Below are positions 15,130 through 23,689 of a stretch of DNA of 32,633 nucleotides, piece by piece (within the stretch, counting starts at the first letter, position 1; each line of letters begins with the position of its first letter). The translations under genes and the position numbers were made by a program. Under the pieces are notes generated by a model. The model searched no databases, was not told the origin of the DNA, and was given only the letters and a program-made list of their open reading frames with translations. The stretch comes from Chloroflexota bacterium. GTDB taxonomy: Bacteria > Chloroflexota > UBA6077 > JACCZL01. Location of the stretch: positions 1 to 32,633 of the forward strand of contig JADZEM010000161.1 of assembly GCA_020850535.1 (NCBI GenBank), read 5' to 3'.

Positions 15130-16719
15130 CTACGCCTCGGCCGGCACCGCGCCGTGCTCACCGGCGTCGTCCGGCACGGGTGCCGGCGCCTCACCGCGCG
15201 AGAGCGCCCAGATCACCCCTCCGAGCACGATGTACCCGAGCGCCATCATCAGCGTGTGGGACGTGACCTCAAGCTGGGTGCCGTGGATGAACCCAACCGC
15301 CGAGAGCACCGCGCCAGCCACACAGTAGATGATCGCAGAGCGGAAGTCGCGGTCGATGACGAAAGCGGCGATGGCCCCCAGCACCATCCCAGCCAGGATC
15401 GCACCACCGCCGAGGATCGCCATGCCGTCGTAGACGATACCGGCCTGCCCGAGCGCCGCCGATCCGAGCTTTTCGGCCGAGGTGCCGGCCGCGTTCAGTG
15501 CGCTGTCCACGAGGTTCTGGCCCCAGGACGCCAGATTCGGGATGAGCGCCAGGACGATGGCCGGCGCGTGGCGAATCGGGGTCGCCTCGAACGCCTGCGC
15601 CGTGATGACGACGCCGATGTAGAGCAGGATCGGCAACACCGCCACCAGCGGGATGACCGCCAGCAACAGCGAGACCAGTCCCAGGAAGCAGACCAGGCCG
15701 ACGCAGACGCCCGTCGCCAACGAGTAGCCGATCCGGCCGCCCATCGACTTCCAGCCGGGATGTCCGATGTAGACAGCGGGCGGGAACGGGCTGCCGAGGA
15801 CCGAGCCGATCACCGCGCCGGCCCCGTCAGCCAGCAGGATGTCGCGCAGGCTGTAGTTGTCGCCGGCCGCCGCCGCGCTCTCGACGTTGTTCATGCCCTC
15901 GGTGAAGTTGTAGATGCCGAGCGGAATGGCCGTGACCAGCAGCGGCCCGATGCCCGCCAGCCCCACGAACACGTCGCCGGAGGGGATCGGCAGGTAGAGG
16001 CCGAGGTCGCCAAACGCCTTGCCGACGGCCGTCGGCTGCATCATCCCGTTCAGGTTGAGCATGGCGGCGATCCAGGCGATGGCCGTCCCGAGAATCACCG
16101 CGATCAGGCCGCCGGGCAGGTTGCCGGGCAGCCGCACGCCGGCCATCCAGCTCACCAGGATGATGCCGAAGGTGATGAACGCGATCCACGGCACCTCCCA
16201 GCTCTGGAAGGCCGGCCGCATCGAGATGAAGGTCAGCGAGATGCCGGCCAGCGTGCCGAGCATCGCCGCGCGCGGGGTGTACTTGCGGATCGTCGGGCCG
16301 ACGAACGCGCCGAGCAGCACGATCACACCGATCACAAACGACCATGCGAGGCCGGCCTGCCACGCCACGAGCCAGTCGCCGGTCCGCAGCTTGATCGGCA
16401 GCATGATCAGGAAGACGACGATGAACATGTGGGGCACGCTAGGACCGTACGGCATCGCCGTGACGTCCGCGCGGCCCTCCTTCTTCGCCAACCGGACCGC
16501 CAGGAAAGCGTAGAAGAGGTTGCCGAGCGGCAGCGCGATGCCGAGCGCAGGGAGGATGCGCCCGAACACGGCGTCGTTCGGCATCTGGATCACGCCGAGC
16601 ACGAGTCCGCTCAGCACGATCACGTTGAGCGCCACGTTGGTGAACAGGCCGAAGAACGCGTTCCAGTCCCCTGGCACCCACCAGCGGACCTGGAACGTTG
16701 GCGAGGTCGTGGTAGCCAT
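15130..16719 (-). CDS. NCS2-like (xanthine/uracil/AzgA-type) permease
   Basis: Polytopic transporter of 529 residues with 13-14 hydrophobic segments. The segment KKEGRADVTAMPYGPSVPHM (about residues 79-98) matches the 'GR.DVTALPYG' motif of NCS2 and AzgA-like purine permeases, and NFTEGMNNVESAAAAGD corresponds to the conserved substrate-site helix with Glu. It probably imports a nucleobase-like or ureide compound by proton symport. The start is the ATG at 16719, preceded by AGAGGAGAAGG; the frame could extend 11 residues upstream without an SD. It is located 137 bases after the amidohydrolase and co-directional with carbamoyl-metabolism genes, so it is the likely uptake step of that pathway. 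Confidence 0.85.
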   Translation of the reverse strand: MATTTSPTFQVRWWVPGDWNAFFGLFTNVALNVIVLSGLVLGVIQMPNDAVFGRILPALGIALPLGNLFYAFLAVRLAKKEGRADVTAMPYGPSVPHMFIVVFLIMLPIKLRTGDWLVAWQAGLAWSFVIGVIVLLGAFVGPTIRKYTPRAAMLGTLAGISLTFISMRPAFQSWEVPWIAFITFGIILVSWMAGVRLPGNLPGGLIAVILGTAIAWIAAMLNLNGMMQPTAVGKAFGDLGLYLPIPSGDVFVGLAGIGPLLVTAIPLGIYNFTEGMNNVESAAAAGDNYSLRDILLADGAGAVIGSVLGSPFPPAVYIGHPGWKSMGGRIGYSLATGVCVGLVCFLGLVSLLLAVIPLVAVLPILLYIGVVITAQAFEATPIRHAPAIVLALIPNLASWGQNLVDSALNAAGTSAEKLGSAALGQAGIVYDGMAILGGGAILAGMVLGAIAAFVIDRDFRSAIIYCVAGAVLSAVGFIHGTQLEVTSHTLMMALGYIVLGGVIWALSRGEAPAPVPDDAGEHGAVPAEA

Positions 16720-16856
16720 GCAGCCTTCTCCTCTGAGCGCCGAGCGCGACAATCAGGACGCGGGACAGCCAGCCGACAAGGACGCGCCCTCGCCAACGCC
16801 ACGCAGGTGGCGCGGTCTGGCGGCCGTCATGCCGGCGTGAGCCATCATGCGGGGAG

Positions 16857-17543
16857 CTACGCCGGGGTCGCGATCGGCTCGGAGGCGAGCGCCGCCAGCA
16901 ACGCTGACGACGGCGCGACCCAGCCAAAGATGCCGCCCTGGGCCTTGATCATCTCGAGGGCTACCCGCTGGAACTCTGGAAAGTACGAGGCGACGCAGTC
17001 CTCCAGCACCAGGCACTCGTAGCCGCGGTCGTTCGCCTCGCGGACGGTGGTGTGGACGCAGACCTCGGTGGTCACGCCGCAGACGATCAGGCTGGTGATG
17101 CCGCGCGTCTTGAGGATCGAGTCCAGGTCCGTGGCGTAGAACGAGCCCTTACCGGGCTTGTCCACGACCGGCTCGCCGGGCCGGGGCTGGAGGCTGTCCA
17201 CGATGTCGTGGCCATACTCGCCACGCACGAGGATGCGGCCCATCGGCCCGGGGTCGCCGATGCCGTTCGCCAGCTTGCCGCGCGCCTTCTTGGCGGGCGG
17301 CAGGTCGCTCAGGTCAGGGCGGTGGCCTTCCCGCGTGTGGACGACGAACATCCCCAGCTTGCGGGCGGTGTCGAGCACGCGCTCAGTGGGAGGGACGGCG
17401 GCACGCAGCAGCGAGACGTCGTTTCCCAACGCCTCGCCAAAACCACCGGGATCGACGAAGTCGCGCTGCATGTCGATCACGACCAGCGCGGTCGTCTTCA
17501 GATCGAACTCGAACTCGTAAGGCTCGGCCTGTACGGTCGGCAT
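16857..17543 (-). CDS. Isochorismatase-fold amidohydrolase (biuret/ureide-type candidate)
   Basis: Cysteine hydrolase of 228 residues. The catalytic triad is visible as Asp24 (VVIDMQRDF), Lys129 ([10 protein letters not shown]) and Cys162 ([12 protein letters not shown]), with the cis-peptide motif GVTTE before the cysteine. Members of this family hydrolyse biuret, ureidoacrylate, N-carbamoylsarcosine and similar C-N bonds. The neighbourhood (permease, carbamate kinase, FdrA/AllG) points to a carbamoyl-containing substrate rather than isochorismate. The ATG at 17543 has GGGGGA just upstream; a start five codons earlier (17558) is weaker. Spacing of 105 bases from carbamate kinase allows co-transcription. 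Confidence 0.88.
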   Translation of the reverse strand: MPTVQAEPYEFEFDLKTTALVVIDMQRDFVDPGGFGEALGNDVSLLRAAVPPTERVLDTARKLGMFVVHTREGHRPDLSDLPPAKKARGKLANGIGDPGPMGRILVRGEYGHDIVDSLQPRPGEPVVDKPGKGSFYATDLDSILKTRGITSLIVCGVTTEVCVHTTVREANDRGYECLVLEDCVASYFPEFQRVALEMIKAQGGIFGWVAPSSALLAALASEPIATPA

Positions 17544-17648
17544 GTGTCCCCCAGACAAGCAGGCTGCGCGGACGCCCTCTCCCTCGCCCGGCCCTGTGTG
17601 TCGGCTGTGCAGGTTACCGTTCGTGTCATCGACGTGGCTACCTCGCCC

Positions 17649-18668
17649 TTAGTCCGCGACGATGCGGGTGCCGGTCTGCCCGGCCATCGCCTCCTCAAGC
17701 CGATTCGGCGACGTGATGACGACCTCCTTTCCACCCCTGGCGACGAGATCGATGGCTGCGCGAATCTTCGGCCCCATGCTGCCCTCGGGGAACTCGCCGT
17801 TCGCGAGGTGCATGCGGGCCTCGGATACCGTCATCTGGGCGAGCTGCTGCTGATCCGGCTGCCGATACCGGATCGCCACCTGCTCCACCCCGGTGGAGAT
17901 CACGAACGTCTCGACGCCGAGTGAGGCCGCCAGCAGCGCTGAGGCGAAGTCCTTGTCAACCACGGCCTCAACGCCCTGGTACTGGCCCGGCGCGGTCTCG
18001 ACCACGGGGATGCCGCCGCCCCCGCAGGCGACAACCACGTAGCCGGCCTCGACCAGCGCCCGGATCGCCCCCACCTCGACGATCCGGACGGGCCGAGGCG
18101 ACGGCACGACCCGCCGATACCCGCGTCCGGCATCCTCGACCATCGCCCAGCCCTCCTTGCGAATGAGCCGCTCGGCCTCGTCAGCCGAGTAGGCCGGCCC
18201 AATGGGCTTGGTCGGATGCTGAAACGCGGGATCGGCGGGATCGACCACCGTCTGGGTCATCACGCAGACGACCCGGTCAGGAAGGCCAACCGCCGCCAGC
18301 TCGTTCGCCAGCGAGTTGGCCATGATGTAGCCGACGCCGCCCACCGAGTCGGCAACGGCCATATCCAGCGAGAGCCGGGGGACCGGCGCGTCGGCGCTGA
18401 CCAGCTCCGAGCGCAGCAGGATGAAGCCGACCTGCGGCCCGTTCCCGTGCGTCAGGATCACGCGCCAGCCGGCATTGACCAGCCCGGCGATGTGCTTCGC
18501 GGTGGCGCGGGCATTCGCGAATTGCTCGGCGATGGTGCCGCGCTGGCCGTCGCGGATCAGCGCATTGCCACCCACCGCGACGACTGCCGTGCGGTCAAGG
18601 CTCGGGCCGGTGCCCCCGGCGGCCGGGTCCGCGTTCAGCGTTGGCGCGCGAACTGCATCGACGGTCAT
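17649..18668 (-). CDS. arcC: Carbamate kinase
   Basis: Transfers phosphate from carbamoyl phosphate to ADP, yielding ATP and carbamate, cytoplasmic. The 339 residues show VVAVGGNAL (29-37), THGNGPQVGFIL, CGGGGIPVVE and VDKDFASALLA, all diagnostic. The family is usually about 310 residues; the extra 26 at the N-terminus (Ala/Pro-rich) are unconserved. Its ATG overlaps the allG stop in an ATGA, implying translational coupling. With the fdrA and allG products it would convert the carbamoyl phosphate released by phosphorolysis into ATP, the arrangement known for the E. coli allantoin/oxamate genes. Confidence 0.95.
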   Translation of the reverse strand: MTVDAVRAPTLNADPAAGGTGPSLDRTAVVAVGGNALIRDGQRGTIAEQFANARATAKHIAGLVNAGWRVILTHGNGPQVGFILLRSELVSADAPVPRLSLDMAVADSVGGVGYIMANSLANELAAVGLPDRVVCVMTQTVVDPADPAFQHPTKPIGPAYSADEAERLIRKEGWAMVEDAGRGYRRVVPSPRPVRIVEVGAIRALVEAGYVVVACGGGGIPVVETAPGQYQGVEAVVDKDFASALLAASLGVETFVISTGVEQVAIRYRQPDQQQLAQMTVSEARMHLANGEFPEGSMGPKIRAAIDLVARGGKEVVITSPNRLEEAMAGQTGTRIVAD

Positions 18669-20098
18669 CGTCCTGCCTCCCCCACCAGAAGCTCACGCCC
18701 GAGCGCTCGCAGCGCGTCCGCGAAGCAGGCCAGCGGCGCTCGGGCGATGCCCGCGCCGATCTGGCCCACGCCCGGCTCGCGGTGCGCGATGCCGGTGTTG
18801 ATGACGGGCGCGACGCCGCTGTCCACCACCCGCCGCACGTCGATGGCCGTCGGCGCACCGGCGAAGCCGAGCGACGGGAGGGCGAAGTCGGCGTCGCGGG
18901 TCAGGGTGATGCGGCCCATCTCACGGGTGTAGCCCAGGGCGTCGTCGGGCGTGCCGCCGACGAAGCGGACGATGGCGGGGGCTGCCGCCATCGCGAAGCC
19001 GCCGATGCCCCGTGTCTCGGTGATGGCGCTGTCGCCCAGGTCAGGGTTCGCGTCGTCTGGGCCATAGCCAGGGAAGTACAACCCCTCCGGCACGTTCGCC
19101 GGCGCAGTGAACCAGCGGTCGCCGGTCCCGCTCACCCGGATCCCGAATTCGACGCCGTTGCGGGCCATCGCCGTCACGACGGTGCTGCCGGGGATACCCT
19201 GGGCGGCATCGAGGGTGGACTTGCAGGCCGCCATCGAAAGGTTCAGGAAGAAATGGTCGTTGCCGGCCAGGAAGTCGAGCACGACGATGGCGGCATCGTG
19301 CTCGGCGGCGCGCAGGACGCTCGGCGCGAGCTTGCGGGCGAACAGCGACGTGGCGGCAACGTTCCGGTTGTGGCACTCGTCGCCCATCTGGAGCGCCTGC
19401 GCGATCAGCATCCGCAGATCGACGGGGCCCTGCTGGCGGATCGCTGCGTCGAGGGTCGGCCCGAGCGTCGAGCGAATCCAACGCAGGCGGGTCAGCACCT
19501 CGTCGTCGTAGGCGCCGAAGCGCAGCACCTTGCCGAGACCCTCGTTGAGTGTGGCGAACGCGCGGGCGCCGCCAGAGGCGTTCTCCGCCACGACGACCGG
19601 CATGCTCGGCGAGAGGACGCCGGCCATCGGTCCGACTGCCCCGTAGTGGTGGCACGGCGCGAAGGTGATCCGCCCGTCCATCACGAGGCTCATCGCTTCC
19701 AGCGGCGTCGCGGCCCACCCCTCGAAGAGGATCGCGCCGACGATCGCGCCCCGCATCGGGCCGCACATCCGATCCCAGGCGATGGGCGGTCCGGCGTGCA
19801 GGATGGTGAGCGGACCGAGGCCCGGGATCGCCTCGGCGGCCGGGCGCACGCCGACCAGCATCGGGCGGGCGGCCAGGATGCGCTCGACGGCCAGGGCGTT
19901 CGCCGCGCGGACCCGCTCTCCGACCGGGTCGTCGGCGTCGTCCTCCAGGCGGGCGAGCAGCAGGCCCAGCTCGCGGTCGCCATCGGCAGGAGGCCGCCAC
20001 TCAAGCTGGCGGACCGTCGCACCGTGGGCGGCCGGCGCCACGGCGAACTCGGCCACCCCGACGTTGAGCAGGACCGGTGACGCGCCGAGCATCGGCAT
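18665..20098 (-). CDS. allG: DUF1116 protein, AllG/YlbE-like carbamoyltransferase subunit
   Basis: A 477-residue DUF1116 protein homologous to E. coli YlbE (AllG), a component of oxamic transcarbamylase. Recognisable segments are IPGLGPLTILHAGPPI, FAPCHHYGAVGPMAG, MGDECHNRN and YTREMGRITLTRDADFALP. Together with FdrA it is expected to phosphorolyse an N-carbamoyl compound to carbamoyl phosphate. It overlaps fdrA upstream and arcC downstream by four bases each (ATGA on both sides), so the three genes are tightly coupled. The third E. coli subunit (AllH/YlbF, DUF2877) is not found in this window, so the substrate may differ from oxamate. Confidence 0.9.
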   Translation of the reverse strand: MPMLGASPVLLNVGVAEFAVAPAAHGATVRQLEWRPPADGDRELGLLLARLEDDADDPVGERVRAANALAVERILAARPMLVGVRPAAEAIPGLGPLTILHAGPPIAWDRMCGPMRGAIVGAILFEGWAATPLEAMSLVMDGRITFAPCHHYGAVGPMAGVLSPSMPVVVAENASGGARAFATLNEGLGKVLRFGAYDDEVLTRLRWIRSTLGPTLDAAIRQQGPVDLRMLIAQALQMGDECHNRNVAATSLFARKLAPSVLRAAEHDAAIVVLDFLAGNDHFFLNLSMAACKSTLDAAQGIPGSTVVTAMARNGVEFGIRVSGTGDRWFTAPANVPEGLYFPGYGPDDANPDLGDSAITETRGIGGFAMAAAPAIVRFVGGTPDDALGYTREMGRITLTRDADFALPSLGFAGAPTAIDVRRVVDSGVAPVINTGIAHREPGVGQIGAGIARAPLACFADALRALGRELLVGEAGR

Positions 20099-21696
20099 CA
20101 GTGGCCTCCGTCACAGGTGAACGTCGCGCCCGTCACGTGGCCCACCGCCGCGGCCGGACAGGCGCCTGGATCGCGCACAACCCGGACCGCTACGCGCGCA
20201 GCCTGCGCACTGCTCGGGGCCAGCACTACGCCGGCCGCGCGGAGCGCCGCCTCCTGGCGCGCGAGTCCCTGGGGATCGGCGTCGGTGCCGCACACGGATG
20301 CCACGATGGTCAGCGAACGGCCGGCCGCCTCGGCAACGGCGCGCGCCTTGACGAGCGCTGGCCGCACGGCCTCGGCCGGATCGGTGTGGCTGCCGTACCC
20401 GAGCACGATGTCGAGCAGGATCGCGGCGGTGGATGGATCCTCAGCCGCCGCCACGATGTTCTCGTTGCGAAGCCGGAAGTCGATCATCGGGTGCGGCCGG
20501 CCGACGGTGTACTCGTCGTCCCCGAAATCGACCACCGAGAAGCGGTCGGCATCGAGATGGGCTCCGAGGATCAAGCCGGCTTCCTGGCAGAGCGTACCCC
20601 CGCTGAACAGGCCGCGCACGGTGTGCTGACCGGGAATCAGGGCAGCGCGAGCGGCGTCGGCGGTCGCCATCATGTCGGCGTTCAGGCCGTCGATGCCCAG
20701 CCCGACCGGCATCCGACCGCGCGCCACGGCGACCGCCAGCCGTGCGGCATCTTCGAGCGTGCTGGCGGCAATGGCCCCAGCCTCACGGATGGCGGCCGGA
20801 TCGCCGCCCAGGAAGATGACGACGACCGGCTTGCCGGTGACGCCGGCAGCGCTCAGGACGCGCTGCGCGACGGTCGGCGCGGGCGGCTTGGAGACCAGTA
20901 CCAGCACGGCAGTCTCAGGATCGGCGGCCAGCCGCTCGATGGCGGCGAGCATCATCGCGCCGCCGACGGCCTCGCTGAGATCGTGCCCGCCCACGCCGAT
21001 GACCTGTGACGCGCCCTCGCCCAGCCGGTCGATCAGACAGCTCACCTGCTGCAACCCGGTCCCGGACGCGCCGATCAGCCCGATGCGCCCGCGCCGCACG
21101 GCGTTGGCAAACCCGAGCGGCACGCCGTCCAGGATCGCGGTGCCGCAGTCTGGCCCCATCACCAGCAGGTTCTTCTGTCGTGCGATCCGCTTCAGCTCGA
21201 TCTCGTCAGGCACGGAGACGTTGTCGCTGAACAGGAAGACGTGGAGGCCCCGCTTGAGCGCCTTCATCGCCTCGGCGGTCGCGTAGGCCCCAGGGGTGGA
21301 GATCATGGCGAGGCTGGCATCGGGTGACGCGCTGATGGCCTGGGCCAATGTCTGGGGCGGAGCTTCGGCCACCGAGCCGCCAGCGCTCGCCACGGCCGGC
21401 TGACTCTTCAGGAGCTGATCGGCCAGCGCAAGGGCTGCGTCGGCTGCGTCCTCAGCCTCAGCCGAGACGGCGATCACGAGGTCGTTGGCCGTAGCCGACG
21501 CGGCATCCTCGAACAGCAGCCCGGCCGCCGCCATGATCTCGCGGTTGGCGGGGGTGCCCATCAGCAGAGCCGCGCGGGTCACGCCGTCCAGCCCTTCGAG
21601 CTGGGCGGCAATACGCATCAACTCGACGGAGTCCCGATAAGTGTCCCGGCGGACTTGAGCGCGCTGGACTGCCTGTGCTGATTGGGCTATCGACAT
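20098..21696 (-). CDS. fdrA: FdrA/AllF-like acyl-CoA-synthetase-fold carbamoyltransferase subunit
   Basis: A 532-residue protein with two succinyl-CoA-synthetase-alpha-like halves. Near residues 47-55 it has GTPANREIM, then GPDCGTA (181-187), GASGTGLQQ (209-217) and GVGGHDL (234-240), all typical of FdrA (AllF), the partner of AllG in oxamic transcarbamylase of E. coli. It is full length. It is the first gene of the carbamoyl operon; the ATG at 21696 has AGAGGCGG upstream and a 12-bp dyad 17-54 bases before the start, a likely control site. Its stop overlaps the allG start. The substrate is not established from sequence. Confidence 0.9.
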   Translation of the reverse strand: MSIAQSAQAVQRAQVRRDTYRDSVELMRIAAQLEGLDGVTRAALLMGTPANREIMAAAGLLFEDAASATANDLVIAVSAEAEDAADAALALADQLLKSQPAVASAGGSVAEAPPQTLAQAISASPDASLAMISTPGAYATAEAMKALKRGLHVFLFSDNVSVPDEIELKRIARQKNLLVMGPDCGTAILDGVPLGFANAVRRGRIGLIGASGTGLQQVSCLIDRLGEGASQVIGVGGHDLSEAVGGAMMLAAIERLAADPETAVLVLVSKPPAPTVAQRVLSAAGVTGKPVVVIFLGGDPAAIREAGAIAASTLEDAARLAVAVARGRMPVGLGIDGLNADMMATADAARAALIPGQHTVRGLFSGGTLCQEAGLILGAHLDADRFSVVDFGDDEYTVGRPHPMIDFRLRNENIVAAAEDPSTAAILLDIVLGYGSHTDPAEAVRPALVKARAVAEAAGRSLTIVASVCGTDADPQGLARQEAALRAAGVVLAPSSAQAARVAVRVVRDPGACPAAAVGHVTGATFTCDGGH

Positions 21697-21712
21697 GGCC
21701 GCCGCCTCTGGA

Positions 21713-21750
21713 AGGTGTACGCTGCCGGACTGTGCGGCCAGCGTACACCT
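21713..21750. promoter_or_regulatory. 12-bp perfect dyad upstream of fdrA, candidate operator
   Basis: AGGTGTACGCTG (21713-21724) and its exact complement CAGCGTACACCT (21739-21750) are separated by 14 bases. The dyad begins 17 bases before the fdrA start codon on the - strand. A weak -35 candidate CTGACA lies upstream, with the right arm in the -10 zone. No T-run follows the stem, which argues against a terminator for the cysteine operon. Confidence 0.5.
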
Positions 21751-21855
21751 AGAGTCGGCGTCTGTCTGTGTCAGATACTGCTACCGATGAATGATCTCGA
21801 ATGGCAGTTCATCCAGGTTCCGGGCAAATGCTCTCGGCCTGCGCTCAGAGCGCCA

Positions 21856-22254
21856 TCAGGCAAGTTCGATGGCCCGCTCGACGACCGTGCTATCCGAGAT
21901 CGTGAACGCCTTGACCTCCGGCTCCAGAAAGCTGGCGACAGACACGATGACGTAGACCATGCCGTCCCACGCCTGCCCGATATCGGTGGCCGACGGATAC
22001 GCCCTGGTGAATGGGTGCGAGTGGTAGACGCCGAGCAGTTCGAGGTCGGCGTCGTCGATCTCGCGGTTGATCCGCAGAAACGCCTTGCCGTCGATCTCGT
22101 AACGGATGCCGTTGTGCTCGGCGGCGTTCGGGGCACGGTAGCTGTGGGTGATAGCGCCGCCCGAACCGGCCAGTACACCGCAGCACTCGAACGGCCGCTC
22201 GTCCAGCGCATGCGCGACCATCGCGTCGTAGACGGCCCGCGCGATCTGGACCAT
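21856..22254 (-). CDS. mec: JAMM/MPN+ metallopeptidase, Mec-like (paralogue 1)
   Basis: Zinc isopeptidase-like protein of 132 residues. All JAMM ligands are present: Glu23 (PFECCGVLAG), His78 and His80 (VYHSHP), Ser88 and Asp91, in the exact HxHx7Sx2D spacing. In M. tuberculosis, Mec cleaves cysteine from the C-terminus of CysO-Cys; the neighbouring cysM, CysO and E1 genes point to the same role. The next paralogue starts 22-23 bases upstream and has its active-site residues at identical positions. It is the last gene of the cysteine operon. A 13-base palindrome (GCGCTCAGAGCGC, 21841-21853) follows the stop codon. The SD is weak. Confidence 0.92.
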   Translation of the reverse strand: MVQIARAVYDAMVAHALDERPFECCGVLAGSGGAITHSYRAPNAAEHNGIRYEIDGKAFLRINREIDDADLELLGVYHSHPFTRAYPSATDIGQAWDGMVYVIVSVASFLEPEVKAFTISDSTVVERAIELA

Positions 22255-22276
22255 CAGGCTGCCGCCGACGCGGTCA

Positions 22277-22708
22277 TCAGATGGGGTGCTCCACGACCTC
22301 GATGCTCTCCTCTACCACCTCGGCGGACACGTCCCCGGGGTGGGCCTTGTGGATCTGGAATGCCCGGGCCTCGGGGTGACGCGGGCTGCGCAGCGAGATC
22401 ACGATGTACCGAACCTCGTACGCTGCCAGCCGCCGATCCGTCGCGGAGGGGTAGGCGACCGAGTTGGGGTGCGAGTGATAGATGCCGAGATGTTCCAGCC
22501 CGGCCTCGTCGATCTCTTCGAGGATGCGCCGGACCTCCAGCGGGTGCGCCTCGTAACGGACGGCCTTGTCATCCGCCACGTTCGGCGTCGGGAACAGGCG
22601 CGTCACCGTGTCGCCGTGGCCGCCCAGCAGGCCGCAGCTCTCCAGCGTCGGCGTCTGCAGCACATGCGCGATCATCGCGTCGTAGACGGAGCGGAGTACC
22701 CGAACCAC
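22277..22708 (-). CDS. mec: JAMM/MPN+ metallopeptidase, Mec-like (paralogue 2)
   Basis: Second JAMM protein, 143 residues, with Glu23 (TLESCGLLGG), His78, His80 (IYHSHP), Ser88 and Asp91 at the same positions as its neighbour, so both should be catalytically competent. It shares VYDAM.AH and RYE with paralogue 1 but differs in the region before the C-terminus and has a longer tail (EVVEESIEVVEHPI). Possible division of labour: one enzyme releases cysteine from the carrier and the other processes the fused carrier-E1, but nothing in the sequence assigns the roles. The start is GTG at 22708, 30 bases after cysM. Confidence 0.92.
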   Translation of the reverse strand: MVRVLRSVYDAMIAHVLQTPTLESCGLLGGHGDTVTRLFPTPNVADDKAVRYEAHPLEVRRILEEIDEAGLEHLGIYHSHPNSVAYPSATDRRLAAYEVRYIVISLRSPRHPEARAFQIHKAHPGDVSAEVVEESIEVVEHPI

Positions 22709-22738
22709 CCCGGCTGGCCCCCTGTACCTCGCGGCTTC

Positions 22739-23677
22739 CTACCACAGGTTCCGGCCGCGAATACCCGCGACCGCGTCACGATCGGTGGGAGCGAACAGCC
22801 CGGTCGAGAGGTACTTCCAGCCACCGTCCGGTAGGAGCAGCACGATGGTACCACGCTCCATTCGCTCGGCCACCCGCAGGCCGACGCTCAGGACGGCCCC
22901 GCACGACAGTCCGGCGAAGATGCCCTCGACGCGCACGAGATCGCGCGTGGCCGTGAGCGCATCAGCCGCCCGCACCACCACCTTTCGATCCAGCTCGTCC
23001 AGGTTGAGGATCGGCGGGATGAACCCGTGGTCGAGACTCCGCAGGCCCGAGACGGAATCGTCGGGGTGCGGCTCGGCAGCGACGATCTGGACGTTCGGGT
23101 TGTGCTCGCGGAGCCGGCGGCCAGTGCCCATCAGGGTACCGCCGGTCCCGAGGCCGGCGACGAACACGTCGACCTCAGGCAGGTCGGCGATGATCTCCGG
23201 CCCGGTCGTCTCGTAGTGGGCGCGCGGGTTGGCCGGGTTCCCATACTGGTACAGCAGATGGTAGCGGCTGTCTTCGGCCAGCTCCTGGGCGCGGGCGATC
23301 GAGCCGTTGCTGCCGAGTGCGCCATCCGTCAGCTCGACGTCGGCGCCGAACAGCTCCAGCAGCTGGCGACGCTCGTCGCTGACGTTGTCGGGCATCACCA
23401 CCTTCAGGCGATACCCCTTGACCTGCGCGATCATCGCCAGGCCGATGCCGGTGTTGCCACTGGTCGGCTCGAGCAGGATCCTGTCCATGCCCGGCGCGAT
23501 GACGCCCCGTTGCTCGGCGTCCTCGATCAGACTCCGCGCGACGCGGTCTTTGACGCTGCCGGTCGGGTTGTGCCCCTCGAGCTTGGCGAACAGGCGGATG
23601 CCAGGGCGCGGGCTGAGGTGCTGCATCTCGACGAGCGGCGTGTTGCCAATCGCCTCGACGATGCTGGCGTACTTCAT
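22739..23677 (-). CDS. cysM: Cysteine synthase, CysM type (carrier-protein dependent)
   Basis: PLP-dependent beta-replacement enzyme of 312 residues. Lys43 (PTGSVKDR) binds PLP, PTSGNTG (71-77) is the substrate loop, and GTGGT (177-181) holds the PLP phosphate. It resembles M. tuberculosis CysM, the O-phosphoserine sulfhydrylase that uses CysO thiocarboxylate: GLRSLDHGF (Arg213 at the position recalled as the phosphoserine-recognising Arg) and the C-terminal end GWKYLSTG followed by a tail ending RGRNLW. The context (CysO, E1, two Mec proteins) agrees. No SD is visible; a heptamer-related hairpin lies directly upstream, separating it from the carrier gene by 78 bases. Confidence 0.92.
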   Translation of the reverse strand: MKYASIVEAIGNTPLVEMQHLSPRPGIRLFAKLEGHNPTGSVKDRVARSLIEDAEQRGVIAPGMDRILLEPTSGNTGIGLAMIAQVKGYRLKVVMPDNVSDERRQLLELFGADVELTDGALGSNGSIARAQELAEDSRYHLLYQYGNPANPRAHYETTGPEIIADLPEVDVFVAGLGTGGTLMGTGRRLREHNPNVQIVAAEPHPDDSVSGLRSLDHGFIPPILNLDELDRKVVVRAADALTATRDLVRVEGIFAGLSCGAVLSVGLRVAERMERGTIVLLLPDGGWKYLSTGLFAPTDRDAVAGIRGRNLW

Positions 23678-23689
23678 GGCAGGGTCGTG

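Noticed and set aside
15016-17022. Long open frame (668 codons) on the + strand opposite the permease and amidohydrolase
   Set aside because: It is an antisense shadow typical of GC-rich DNA: its translation is rich in Arg, His, Gln and Asp with no domain, while the opposite strand encodes a recognisable permease and hydrolase.
21841-21853. Palindrome GCGCTCAGAGCGC after the last JAMM gene as a terminator
   Set aside because: It has a single central base and no T-run, so it cannot form a normal terminator loop; it is only mentioned with the gene.
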